From contig JAHEXV010000004.1 in the NCBI GenBank assembly GCA_023251935.1, forward strand, positions 1-64,000: a stretch of 64,000 nucleotides of DNA. Reading direction: 5' to 3'. This document shows positions 9,496 through 20,698 of the stretch, one piece after another. This stretch comes from a bacterium (GTDB lineage: Bacteria > Actinomycetota > Thermoleophilia > Solirubrobacterales > 70-9). Position numbers and translations under genes: made by a program. Every line of letters starts with the position of its first letter. The stretch's first letter is position 1. The notes under the pieces were generated by a model. That model saw only the letters and a list, made by a program, of their open reading frames with translations. It did not search any database and was not told the origin of the DNA.

Positions 9496-9975
9496 GTGAC
9501 CTTGGCGGGCCGGATCGCAACCTGTGCCGGAGCGTTCACCCTGCTGACCGCGGCGGTTCCCGCGGTGGCCTCGGCGGCCAGCTGCCTTGGGAAGCCCGCG
9601 ACCATGGTCCGGGGAGCGGGCGACAACACGATCGAGGGCAGCCCGGGCGCGGACGTGATCGTTGCCGGCGACGGAGACGACCTCCTCGACGGCGGCCCGG
9701 ATCGAGACGTGCTGATCGGCGACAGCGGCACGCTCACGGGCAGCGCCAGCGGCGGGGGAGACGACACCCTGCGGGGCGGGGGTGACGGTGACACGATGTT
9801 CGGCGACTCGCATGCAAATAACCTCGGCGGCAGCGAGTCCGGCGGCGGTCGCGACCTCCTCAAAGCCGGCGAGGGCAATGACAGCCTCGACGGCGGGCCG
9901 AGTCGCGACCAGTGCGATGACGACGGCGGAACCGACATCGGCGCGCGCTGCGAGATCTCGACCGGGATCCCATAG
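9496..9975 (+). CDS. Secreted RTX/hemolysin-type calcium-binding repeat protein
   Basis: Signal peptide; GADVIVAGDGDDLLDGGPDRDVLIGDSG...GGDDTLRGGGDGDTMFGDS repeats. Confidence 0.75.
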   Translation: MTLAGRIATCAGAFTLLTAAVPAVASAASCLGKPATMVRGAGDNTIEGSPGADVIVAGDGDDLLDGGPDRDVLIGDSGTLTGSASGGGDDTLRGGGDGDTMFGDSHANNLGGSESGGGRDLLKAGEGNDSLDGGPSRDQCDDDGGTDIGARCEISTGIP

Positions 9976-10013
9976 GCCCCTTGCGTTCCGGGCGGCAGCA
10001 CCTACCATTGTTG

Positions 10014-10384
10014 ACGTAGGCCATGCAGTCGCGGGGGAGGTGATCCCTCGAGGAAAGTCCGGACACCGTAGGGCAAGAACGGTCGGTAACCCCGACCCGG
10101 CGAAAGCCGCGGGAAAGTGCCGCAGAAACGACACGGCCGATGGCGCAGCCTCACGTGAGCCGCGCACAGGCAAAGGTGAAATGGTGCGGTAAGAGCGCAC
10201 CGGCGCCGCGGTGACGCGGCGCGTCAGGGCAAACCCCGTTCGGTGCAAGGCCAAGCAGGACCGACGACCCGGCCCGGCGAGGTCCAGGTAGGCCGCAGGG
10301 TTCCGGCGAACGGAACCCCATCGGGGCCCCGGCCCCGGCGAGACAGATGACTGCGCACGACGGAATCCGGCTTACAGGCCTGCT
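10014..10384 (+). ncRNA. rnpB: RNase P RNA, bacterial class A
   Basis: Conserved GAGGAAAGTCCGGACACC, AGGGCAA, ACAGAT...CGGAATCCGGCTTACAGGCCTGCT blocks; P1 pairing aggcc/ggcct. Confidence 0.95.
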
Positions 10385-10387
10385 AAG

Positions 10388-10415
10388 GAGAGCCCCCGCG
10401 GATGCGGGGGCTCTC
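10388..10415 (+). terminator. Rho-independent terminator-like hairpin after rnpB
   Basis: gagagcccccgc-ggat-gcgggggctctc, 12-bp perfect stem. Confidence 0.8.
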
Positions 10416-10464
10416 TACTGAGCGGGGCGATCTCGCCGGACGCACGGCCGGCCGGCCCGCCGAC

Positions 10465-11289
10465 CTATGGCCCTTCGCCCGCTTCGATCCGCCTCTTCCA
10501 CCGCCGCTGACGGCGCCTGGCGTCAGCCATGAACAGCGGCACGATCCGGGTGGCCAGGGCCGGGAAGGCGTCGATCAGACGCACGAAGACGCCGCGCCAG
10601 CGCGGAATCGTCAGCACCGGCCGGGGCCGATCGAGCAGCTCGGCGACCTTCGGCGCCACGGCCTCGGCGCGTAACAGGGTGCCGGAGAACGACGGCGCGG
10701 CGTCCGGGTCGTCGAGCTTGTCGGCGATCATCGGGGTCCAGATCCCGTCCGGGCAGACTGCGGAGACGTGGATCTCCCTGAAGCCCGCCCGGCGCAGGTC
10801 GGCGAGCGTCCCGAGGCTGAAGGCGATCGCGCCGTGCTTGGTGGCGCCATAGAGGGCCTCGCCCGGGGGCGCCCCGAGACCCGCGAGGGAGACGATGTTG
10901 ATCACGTGGCCGCGGCCGACCGCTCGCATCGGCTCGAGCGCCGCCAGGGTCCCGTTGATCGTCCCCAGGGTGTTGACCTCGAACAGCGCTCGGCGGGTCT
11001 CGGGATCGTGCTCCCAAACCAGGCCCGTGACCAGGATCCCGGCGTTGTTGACCCAGACGTCCAGCGATCCCGCCCGCTCGATCGTCGCGGCTGCCGCGGC
11101 CCGGCACGCCTCGGGGTCGCGGACGTCGAGCGCCGATCCGAACGCCGGCGGGCCGATCGCCTGGGCGGCGGCCTCGGCGCTCTTCGCCTCGACATCGGTC
11201 AGGTGGACCGCCAGCCCGCGGGCCGCGAGCGCCTCGGATATCCGAAGGCCTAGACCGCGTCCGGCGCCGGTGACGAGCGCTGCGGGCAC
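10465..11289 (-). CDS. SDR family NAD(P)-dependent oxidoreductase
   Basis: ALVTGAGRGLGLRISEAL, WVNNAG, NIVSLAG, YGATKHG motifs. Confidence 0.9.
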   Translation of the reverse strand: MPAALVTGAGRGLGLRISEALAARGLAVHLTDVEAKSAEAAAQAIGPPAFGSALDVRDPEACRAAAAATIERAGSLDVWVNNAGILVTGLVWEHDPETRRALFEVNTLGTINGTLAALEPMRAVGRGHVINIVSLAGLGAPPGEALYGATKHGAIAFSLGTLADLRRAGFREIHVSAVCPDGIWTPMIADKLDDPDAAPSFSGTLLRAEAVAPKVAELLDRPRPVLTIPRWRGVFVRLIDAFPALATRIVPLFMADARRRQRRWKRRIEAGEGP

Positions 11290-11384
11290 CGCGGGAGCAT
11301 AGAGCCGCGCTCGATTGCGGCCTCGCTCACCGGACGCTCATCAAATGCACACTCCGGCTTCAAGCTCTGTTAGCATGCCGCCAC

Positions 11385-11520
11385 CTTCCGGCTGAATTCC
11401 CGCCACATACCGCGGGGATCGGGGGACCCAGTCACTGGGGCGAATCGCCGGCAACTGCCTGCCGCGTAGCGCCATCTCTTTCGGCGCGAGCCCGTCAGCT
11501 AACCCCGTAAGCGACAGAAA
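11385..11520 (+). ncRNA. Cyclic di-AMP riboswitch (ydaO/yuaA type)
   Basis: gctgaattcccgcc...cggggatcgggggaccca...ctggggcgaatcgccg...gagcccgtcagctaaccccgtaagcgacagaaagag resembles the conserved ydaO blocks found upstream of actinobacterial cell-wall hydrolase genes; followed by an RlpA-like ORF. Confidence 0.8.
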
Positions 11521-11526
11521 GAGCAC

Positions 11527-12234
11527 ATGTACGAAGGCGCAACCCGTCCACGGGCGGGAATCGAATACCGCGGACGCCGTTCGAACCCGCCGGCCATCCG
11601 GCGCCCCGACCGGATCGCGCTGCTGGCCGTGGTGATGGCGGTGATCGCGATGATCGCCGCCGCCGCGAGCGCGCACGCCGCAGGCGGTGGGACCAGCGCC
11701 CGCGGCGGGGGCACCAGCTCGTCGGGCCGCTGCCCGGACCAGCGATTCGGCGCCAGGGCCCTGAAGCTGGGCGATTGTGGCGCCGACGTGAAGACGCTCC
11801 ACTGGCTGCTGAAGGCCAACGCGTTCGGTGTGCCGATGGACAAGGACTTCGACAACTCCACCAGCCACTCGGTCCGCTCGTTCCAGCACCGCAGGGGCCT
11901 CAACCCGACCGGGGTGGTGGGGAAGGCGACCCGGAAGAAGATCGCCCGCACGATGCCGAGGAGCGTCGCCACCTGGTACGGGGGCAGCCTCCTGGGCCAT
12001 CGGACCGCATGCGGGAAGACGCTGCGTCGCTCCACGATCGGCGTCGCCCACCGCACGCTCCCCTGCGGGACCAAGGTGACGTTCAAGTACCGGGGCCATT
12101 ACGCGATGGCGAAGGTGATCGATCGCGGCCCGTACGCGAATGGCGCCCGCTGGGACCTCACCGAGGCGACCGCCAAAGAGCTTCACTTCACCGCCACCGG
12201 AATAGGCAAGATCCGCGCCGCCCCGATCAAGTAG
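11527..12234 (+). CDS. Peptidoglycan-binding / RlpA-like double-psi beta-barrel protein
   Basis: PG-binding repeat (LKLGDCGADVKTLHWLLKA...SVRSFQHRRGLNPTGVVGKAT) and RlpA-like ATWYGGSLLGHRTACGKTLRRSTIGVAHRTLPCGTKVTFKYRG...VIDRGPYANGARWDLTEATAKEL. Confidence 0.88.
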   Translation: MYEGATRPRAGIEYRGRRSNPPAIRRPDRIALLAVVMAVIAMIAAAASAHAAGGGTSARGGGTSSSGRCPDQRFGARALKLGDCGADVKTLHWLLKANAFGVPMDKDFDNSTSHSVRSFQHRRGLNPTGVVGKATRKKIARTMPRSVATWYGGSLLGHRTACGKTLRRSTIGVAHRTLPCGTKVTFKYRGHYAMAKVIDRGPYANGARWDLTEATAKELHFTATGIGKIRAAPIK

Positions 12235-12312
12235 CGCACCCCGCCGGGGCGGCGGGTGACGCATGGCAGCGGGCGCTCGGCTGCTTTCCCCGGCCGCCGG
12301 CGGTCCGCTGCG

Positions 12313-12885
12313 TCAGGCCGCCGCTGCGGACGGTAGGACCGACGGGTCCGACTGGTCCTGGGGCAGCGCGGCGGCGTTCGCCATCAGGCTCTGGAACTCG
12401 CCCAGCGCCACGTGGGCGACCGCCTCGAGCAGCTCCTCGTCGCTCCACTCGACCTCGCGCGCCTCCTCGAGCAGGTGCGCCGCCGGTCGACCGCCGTCGT
12501 CGAAGAGCTCCTTCAGGAAGGCCAGCAGCGCCGCTTCGCGGGGGTCGCTCGAGCCCCAGCCCCGGGCCCGGGAGATCTCGTCGAGGCCCAATCCGGCGGC
12601 GCGCGCCGTCCTCGAGTGCTGCGCGACCGAGTAGGTGTCGCCCCGGCTCTCCGCCACGGCGAGCGCGATCCGCTCCCGGGTGGGGCGGGGAAGCGCGCCG
12701 CCGCGAAGCTCGTGGCGCATGCGCGCGAAGGCGCGCAGCGCCGCCGGAGACCCGGCGAGCACCCCGACGAGCTTGGACACCGAGCCGCCGGCGGTCGACA
12801 TGCCGGCAAGCAGCCTGGCGCTCTCGTCCGGCGCGGTGAGCTCGTCGTGGATGTCGAAGCGGCTGATGTCTGTCTTCACGGTCAT
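12313..12885 (-). CDS. Carboxymuconolactone decarboxylase / AhpD-like fold protein
   Basis: PRPTRERIALAVAESRGDTYSVAQHSRTARAAGLGLDEI helical core; lacks the CxxC. Confidence 0.8.
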   Translation of the reverse strand: MTVKTDISRFDIHDELTAPDESARLLAGMSTAGGSVSKLVGVLAGSPAALRAFARMRHELRGGALPRPTRERIALAVAESRGDTYSVAQHSRTARAAGLGLDEISRARGWGSSDPREAALLAFLKELFDDGGRPAAHLLEEAREVEWSDEELLEAVAHVALGEFQSLMANAAALPQDQSDPSVLPSAAAA

Positions 12886-13170
12886 TGGGCGATCCTCACT
12901 GGTGTTTACCCGACGATGCGCGCCACATTCGGTCTCGCGCCGGCGCCGGTCTTTACTTTACTTTTAGCTAGTTACTTACTGTGCGTAAGTTATAGCGCAG
13001 CGCCGGCCGTCCCGCAAGCTCACCGGACGGGCGGCTACGGCTGGATTACGTTGGCCGCGCCCGATGCGGTTCAGCTTGGCGCCGCGCCGATATCGTTCCG
13101 CCCTCGCGGCAGCCGCCCGGCCGCCGGCGAGCCGAACCCCCGAACGACCCGGAACCAACTGGAGGACAGG

Positions 13171-14532
13171 ATGGCCGATACGGAAGCCGTGCGAACCGAG
13201 ACTCCCGACGACGTGATGAGGATCGTCCAGGACCGCGACGTCCGCTTCATCAGGCTCTGGTTCACGGACGTGCTCGGCCAGCTGAAGAGCTTCTCGATCA
13301 ACTCCGCCGAGCTCGACGACGCCTTCGAGGGCGGCATGGGATTCGACGGCTCGTCGATCACGGGCTTCAATCCGATCGAGGAGTCGGACATGATCGCGAT
13401 GCCCGACCCGAGCTCGTTCGCGATCCTGCCCTGGCGCCCGGCCGAGAAGGCGACCGGGCGGATGTTCTGCGACATCCGGGTCCCGGGCGGCGAACCCTAC
13501 GAGGGCGATCCGCGCTGGATCCTGCGGCGGGCTCTGCGGCGGGCCGAGGAGCTGGGGTTCGACACCTACAACATCGGCCCTGAGCTCGAGTACTTCTACT
13601 TTCGCTCCGCCAAGCCGACCGATGGCCCTCCCGAGGTCCTCGACGAGGGGGGTTACTTCGACCTCACGACGCTCGACGCCGGGTCGGACGTGCGCCGGGA
13701 GACGATCCTGGCGCTCGAGCAGCTCGGGATCCACGTCGAGTACGCCCACCACGAGGTCGGCCCCTCCCAGCACGAGGTCGACATGCGCTACAAGGACGCG
13801 CTCTCGATGTCGGACGACTGCATGACCTACCGGATCGTGGTCAAGGAGTACGCGATGAAGTACGGCTGGCATGCGACCTTCATGCCGAAGCCGCTGTTCG
13901 GCGAGAACGGATCGGGCATGCACGTGCACCAGTCGCTGAGTCGCGACGGCAAGAACGCCTTCTTCGACCCCGACGACCAGTACTACCTGTCGCCGATCGC
14001 GAAGGCGTTCATCGCCGGGCAGCTCAAGCACGCCCGCGAGATCGCGCCCCTGTTCGCGCAGTGGGTCAACTCCTACAAGCGCCTCGTGCCCGGGTTCGAG
14101 GCGCCGACCTACCTCGCCTGGTCGCGGCGCAACCGCTCGGCGCTGATCCGGGTGCCCCTCTATCACCCGGGCAAGGAGCAGGCGACGCGGGCCGAGCTCC
14201 GCTGCCCGGATCCCGCCTGCAACCCCTACCTGTGCTTCGCGGGCATGCTCCACGCCGGCCTCGAGGGGATCGAGAAGGGCTACGAGCTCCCCGAGCCGAT
14301 GGAGCAGAACCTCTACCACCTGACGCCCGAGGAGCGAGAGAAGCGCGGCATCGAGGAGCTTCCGGAGACGCTCGGGGAGGCGATCGAGATCGCCGCGCAC
14401 TCGGAGCTCGTCCTGCGCGTCCTCGGCGAGCACACCTTCAAGCGCTTCATCGAGATCAAGCGCCAGGAGTGGGCCGATTACCGGGTCCAGGTGACTCCCT
14501 GGGAGGTCGAGACGTTCCTGCCGGTGCTCTGA
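13171..14532 (+). CDS. glnA: Glutamine synthetase, type I
   Basis: RFIRLWFTDVLGQLKSFSI, GFDGSSITGF, ATFMPKPLFGENGSGMHVHQSL, NRSALIRVP motifs; RBS ggagg before ATG 13171. Confidence 0.95.
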   Translation: MADTEAVRTETPDDVMRIVQDRDVRFIRLWFTDVLGQLKSFSINSAELDDAFEGGMGFDGSSITGFNPIEESDMIAMPDPSSFAILPWRPAEKATGRMFCDIRVPGGEPYEGDPRWILRRALRRAEELGFDTYNIGPELEYFYFRSAKPTDGPPEVLDEGGYFDLTTLDAGSDVRRETILALEQLGIHVEYAHHEVGPSQHEVDMRYKDALSMSDDCMTYRIVVKEYAMKYGWHATFMPKPLFGENGSGMHVHQSLSRDGKNAFFDPDDQYYLSPIAKAFIAGQLKHAREIAPLFAQWVNSYKRLVPGFEAPTYLAWSRRNRSALIRVPLYHPGKEQATRAELRCPDPACNPYLCFAGMLHAGLEGIEKGYELPEPMEQNLYHLTPEEREKRGIEELPETLGEAIEIAAHSELVLRVLGEHTFKRFIEIKRQEWADYRVQVTPWEVETFLPVL

Positions 14533-14555
14533 CGGAGACGCGATAATCCGGGCCG

Positions 14556-15001
14556 ATGAGCTGGCGGCCGACAACGCCATCGTGGATCATGCGCGCGGGG
14601 TTGTTGCTGCTCGCGCTGCCTTCGGCGGTGATCGCGGGCTGGGGGCTGATCGCGCCGCGCGGCTTCTACGACACCTTCCCGGGGGCGGGGAGGCATTGGG
14701 TTTCGGCGCTGCCGCCGTACAACGAGCACCTGCTGCGTGACTTCAGCGCCGCCTCGCTGGCGATGGTGGTTTTCTTGGTCGGCGCAGCGATCATCCTGGA
14801 GCGACGGCTGATCCAGGTGGCGCTGGTCGCCTTCCTCGCCTACTCGATCCCGCATCTCGCGTACCACCTGACGACCACGGAGCACTACTCGACGGGCGAC
14901 AACCTCGGCAGCCTCGGGGGCTTCGTCGTAACCCTCTTGATCGCGGGTGGGCTGCTCGCGCTGACCCGCGAGTCGACCCAGCTCGTCGCCGGGCCTGAGC
15001 C

Positions 15002-15005
<4 letters not shown>
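14556..15005 (+). CDS. Small integral membrane protein
   Basis: Four hydrophobic segments; no family recognised. Confidence 0.6.
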
Positions 15006-16999
<1,994 letters not shown>

Positions 17000-17081
17000 C
17001 GGCTCCAGGCTAGCGCCGACCTTCCGCCGACTGCGACGACCGCGGTCGGCGGTTGATATACCCCAGCGCAGCGGAGTCGCG

Positions 17082-17462
17082 ATGCCCAAGGATCTGACCG
17101 TAGTCCTCCAGGATCAGCCCGGCGAGCTGGCGCGGCTCGGGGAGGTCATCGGCTCGGCCGGCGTGAACATCCAGGGGATGTGCGCGTTCACGGGAGAGGG
17201 GCGGGGGATCGTCCACGTCCTGGTCGACGACGCGAAGGCGAGCGCCGCGCACCGGGCGCTCGAGGACGCCGGGTTGGGGGTCGCCGACGAGCGTGAGGCG
17301 CTGGTGATCGACATCGAGGACCGGCCCGGGACGCTCGGCGAGCTCGCCCGCACGCTCGCCGAGGCCAACGTCAACATCGAGCTCGCCTACACGACGTTCG
17401 GCGGAATCAAGCTCGCGATCGCGACCGACGACCTGGACTCGGCCCGCGCGGCGCTCGGCTAG
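17082..17462 (+). CDS. ACT domain-containing protein
   Basis: Two ACT-like segments: [30 protein letters not shown] and [29 protein letters not shown]. Confidence 0.8.
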   Translation: MPKDLTVVLQDQPGELARLGEVIGSAGVNIQGMCAFTGEGRGIVHVLVDDAKASAAHRALEDAGLGVADEREALVIDIEDRPGTLGELARTLAEANVNIELAYTTFGGIKLAIATDDLDSARAALG

Positions 17463-17472
17463 CCGCGGCGAG

Positions 17473-18861
17473 TCAGCCGGAGGTGACGTCCCGGGCGAAC
17501 GTCTCGAAGGCGTTCAGGTAGCGGTCGATGTCCTCGCTGGAGTGGGCGATCGACAGCGTCCACTCCTCCTCGACCCCCGGGGTCATGAAGATGCCGTGGT
17601 TCATGTGGTAGAGCCAGGCGAGCGTCGAAAGCTCGCCGTCGACCTTGGTCAGGTAGTCGCGATACTCGCGCAGCGGCTCGGCCGCGAAGATCACGCACCC
17701 CTTGGCGCCCATCCCTTCGGTGTAGGCGGGGAGCCCGTAGCGATCGATGATCTCCTGGCAGGCGGCCTTGAGGCGCTCGTTGGTCTGCTCGAGCCCCGGA
17801 TAGACGTTCTCGGTGAGCACCTCGGTCAGCGTCGCCTGGGCCGCCGCCATCACCAGCGGGTTGCCGTTGAAGGTGCCGTACTGGTGGACCTTGCCGCCCG
17901 AGACGAGCCCGGCGATCTCCTCGGTCATCCCGATCGCGCCGCCTGGATACCCGCCGCATACCGCCTTCGCCAGGGTGATCATGTCCGGCTGGACGCCGAA
18001 CCGCTGCGTCGCTCCGCCGTAGGCGATCGTTGCTCCGGTCTTCACCTCGTCGAAGATCAGCTTGACGCCGTGCGCGGCGGTCAGCTCCCGGACCCGCTCG
18101 AGATAGCCCTCGACCGGTGGGATCACGTTGATGTTCATCATCGCCGGCTCCATGATCAGCCCGGCGACCCGACCGTCGAGCTTGGTCAGGACCGACTCCA
18201 GGGCGTCCGCGTCGTTGAACGGGACCGCGTGAGTCAGCTCGGTGAGGGCGCGCGGATACCCCGCCCCGTACGGCACCGACTTCGGGTCGTCCCGGTCGCC
18301 CAGCTCCTCGAGCTCCGGATAGACGGACACCATCACCGAGTCGTGGTGGCCGTGGTAGGACCCCTCGATCTTGAGGATCAAGTCGCGGTCGGTGGCGCCG
18401 CGAGCCAGGTGGACCGCGTCCATGGTCGCCTCGGTCCCGGAGTTCTCGAATCGCCACTGCGGCAGGCCGAACCGGTGGGCCAGCTCCTCGGCGACGACGA
18501 TCGACCCATCGGTGGGGGCCGCGAAGTGGGTGCCGAGATCGACCCGCGCCTTGACCGCAGCGCAGACGATCGGGTTGGCGTGTCCGATGCACATGACGCC
18601 GAAGCCGTTGTGGAAGTCCACGTATTCGTGGCCGTCGACATCCCACACCCGGGTGCCATCGCCGCGCTCGACGTAGACCGGCCAGGGATCGTTCACCTGG
18701 AACGACGACGGCACGCCCCCCGGCATCACCTTGACGGCGCGCTCGTAGCGCAGCTTCGACTCGGGGGTATGCTCGGTGAGCCGGGCCATCTCGCGCTCGG
18801 TCAACCGCGCGATCCGCTTGCGATCGATCGCGGCTTGGCCCGCGGTGGTCTCGACGGTCAT
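17473..18861 (-). CDS. Class III (glutamate-1-semialdehyde aminomutase-like) aminotransferase
   Basis: GHEYVDFHNGFGVMCIGHANP, NSGTEATMDAVHLAR, LIFDEVKTG, LAKAVCGGYPGGAIG motifs. Confidence 0.9.
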   Translation of the reverse strand: MTVETTAGQAAIDRKRIARLTEREMARLTEHTPESKLRYERAVKVMPGGVPSSFQVNDPWPVYVERGDGTRVWDVDGHEYVDFHNGFGVMCIGHANPIVCAAVKARVDLGTHFAAPTDGSIVVAEELAHRFGLPQWRFENSGTEATMDAVHLARGATDRDLILKIEGSYHGHHDSVMVSVYPELEELGDRDDPKSVPYGAGYPRALTELTHAVPFNDADALESVLTKLDGRVAGLIMEPAMMNINVIPPVEGYLERVRELTAAHGVKLIFDEVKTGATIAYGGATQRFGVQPDMITLAKAVCGGYPGGAIGMTEEIAGLVSGGKVHQYGTFNGNPLVMAAAQATLTEVLTENVYPGLEQTNERLKAACQEIIDRYGLPAYTEGMGAKGCVIFAAEPLREYRDYLTKVDGELSTLAWLYHMNHGIFMTPGVEEEWTLSIAHSSEDIDRYLNAFETFARDVTSG

Positions 18862-18982
18862 CGACTTCCCCCTTGGTCGGCGTGGCTCAAGCCGCGAGGG
18901 TAGCGATCCGGGGCTTCCACCTTTGTACAACCTCGCCCGCGCACGTTGGCCGCAGCGGACTGTCGGGTATCGTCCAAGGGGG

Positions 18983-19924
18983 ATGCGGCTCGACGGGATC
19001 CACCACGTCACGGCGATCACCGCCGACGCGCAGCGGAACGTCGACTTCTACGCGGGAGTCCTGGGTCTTCGCCTGGTCAAGAAGACCGTCAACCAGGACA
19101 ACCCGAGCGTCTATCACCTGTTCTACGCGGACGAGAAGGGCGACCCGGGGTCCGACATCACCTTCTTCGAGTACCCGGGAGCGGCCCCCGGCCGCGCCGG
19201 CGACGGGATGATCCACCGCGTCGTCTGGCGGGTCGGCTCGGCCGCGGCGCTGGACTTCTGGAGCGAGCGGCTGACCGAGCGCGACGTCGAGGCAAGAAGG
19301 GTTGAGGGGCGAGACGGCCTCCGCTTCTCCGATCCCGAGGGGCTCGAGCACGAGTTGGTCATCACCGCCTCGAGCGACGAGCCACTGGCCGCCGAGCACC
19401 CCGAGGTGCCCGCCGAGTTCGCCTTCCTGGGCTTCGACGGCGTCGGCGCCTACGCCTCCGAGCCGGACCGAAGCCGCGAGCTCCTCGAGGGGACGCTCGA
19501 GTTCGCGCTTCTCGATCAGCCGCAGGGCGGCCCTCTCTGGGAGAGCAGGGGGGAGAGCCGCGGTGCGCTGTATGAGTACCACGACGCTCCCGCCGAGCCG
19601 GCCGTTCAGGGAGCGGGCACGGTCCACCACGTCGCCTGGGCGTCGCCCGCCGACCAGCACGAGGCCTGGCGCGAAACGGTGGCCGCCGCCGGGATGAGGC
19701 CGACCCCGGTGATCGACCGGTTCTACTTCCGCTCGGTCTACTTCCGCGAGCCGAGCGGCGTGTTGTTCGAGATCGCGACCCTCGGGGGCCCCGGCTTCGC
19801 CATCGACGAGCCCGTGGACCAGCTCGGCCAGAAGCTCTCGCTACCCCCGTTCATCGAGCATCTGCGCGACCAGATCGAGCCGAACCTGCGCCCGATCGTC
19901 AATCCGCGCCAAGTCGCGGCCTAG
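18983..19924 (+). CDS. VOC-family ring-cleaving dioxygenase (MhqO/PcpA-like)
   Basis: GIHHVTAITADAQRNVDFYAGVLGLRLVKKTVNQDNP...HLFYADEKGDPGSDITFFEYPG; GTVHHVAW; PSGVLFEIAT. Confidence 0.88.
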   Translation: MRLDGIHHVTAITADAQRNVDFYAGVLGLRLVKKTVNQDNPSVYHLFYADEKGDPGSDITFFEYPGAAPGRAGDGMIHRVVWRVGSAAALDFWSERLTERDVEARRVEGRDGLRFSDPEGLEHELVITASSDEPLAAEHPEVPAEFAFLGFDGVGAYASEPDRSRELLEGTLEFALLDQPQGGPLWESRGESRGALYEYHDAPAEPAVQGAGTVHHVAWASPADQHEAWRETVAAAGMRPTPVIDRFYFRSVYFREPSGVLFEIATLGGPGFAIDEPVDQLGQKLSLPPFIEHLRDQIEPNLRPIVNPRQVAA

Positions 19925-20372
19925 CCGAGGCAGTCTCCACACCGGCGAGCTTTCGGAGCAGCCGGCGCAGCGTTTCCCGCTCCTCGGCGTCGAGGGGGGC
20001 GAACAGCTCCTCGGCGGTCTGGATCGCGGATGCACGGGCGCGACCGAGCGTCTCAATCCCTCGGTCGGTCAGGTGGACGGCGTGCTTGCGTCGATCGCTG
20101 GGGTGGGGCCGGCGCTCGGCAAGGCCGAGCTCCTCGAGCTCATCGATGACGGTCACCATCGAGCTGGGGTCGATCATCGAGCGGTCGACCAGCTCCTGCT
20201 GGGTGCTGCCGGGCTGGGTGTCGATCAGGGTCAGCACCCCGAAGTGGTGGGGGCGAAGGCCGAGGGGCTTCAGCGCCTCGGCGAACGTGTGGGACGTGCG
20301 TTGCCCGTTCCAGGACAGCAGGAAGCCCGGGGCGCTGGCGAGAGGCTCTGGCGGGGGTCGATCGAAGCGCAT
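19899..20372 (-). CDS. MarR family transcriptional regulator
   Basis: LTLIDTQPGSTQQELVDRSMIDPSSMVTVIDELEELGLAERRPHPSDRRKHAVHLTDRG wHTH. Confidence 0.92.
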   Translation of the reverse strand: MRFDRPPPEPLASAPGFLLSWNGQRTSHTFAEALKPLGLRPHHFGVLTLIDTQPGSTQQELVDRSMIDPSSMVTVIDELEELGLAERRPHPSDRRKHAVHLTDRGIETLGRARASAIQTAEELFAPLDAEERETLRRLLRKLAGVETASARPRLGAD

Positions 20373-20698
20373 CGCCGCACGGTCATCCTAGGTTGGCCCG
20401 AGGCGGGTCCCCGGAGGGGGGACGGGCCCACCGCCTGGCGCGCCTGGCGGCGCCCCTGGCCCGCGCTTGCGTGACGTAGCTCACCGACGTCGCCGGCCCG
20501 CGGGTGTTTGATCCGCCTTCCCCCGGTGGCGCCGTCAGAGGACTGCCGTGGAGGGCACCACGGCCGGCTTCCGTCGATCGATGAGTTCCGGGGCGTCGGT
20601 GGGTCTTCATTGAACAATCCTCGGGCCCATTCTATGGGCTCATGACTATTTATGATACAAATGATTGCTCTAGCCAACGAATCCAGAGGAGGCAGCCC

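Noticed and set aside
10014-10254. ORFs across 9782-10254 on both strands
   Set aside because: They overlap RNase P RNA or are frame shadows of the RTX-like gene.
12412-13170. N-terminal extension of the 706-aa glnA ORF
   Set aside because: Antisense to the AhpD-like gene; the true GS start with RBS is at 13171.
12976-14580. 534-aa minus-strand ORF antisense to glnA
   Set aside because: Shadow ORF; no recognisable domain, composition typical of antisense frames.
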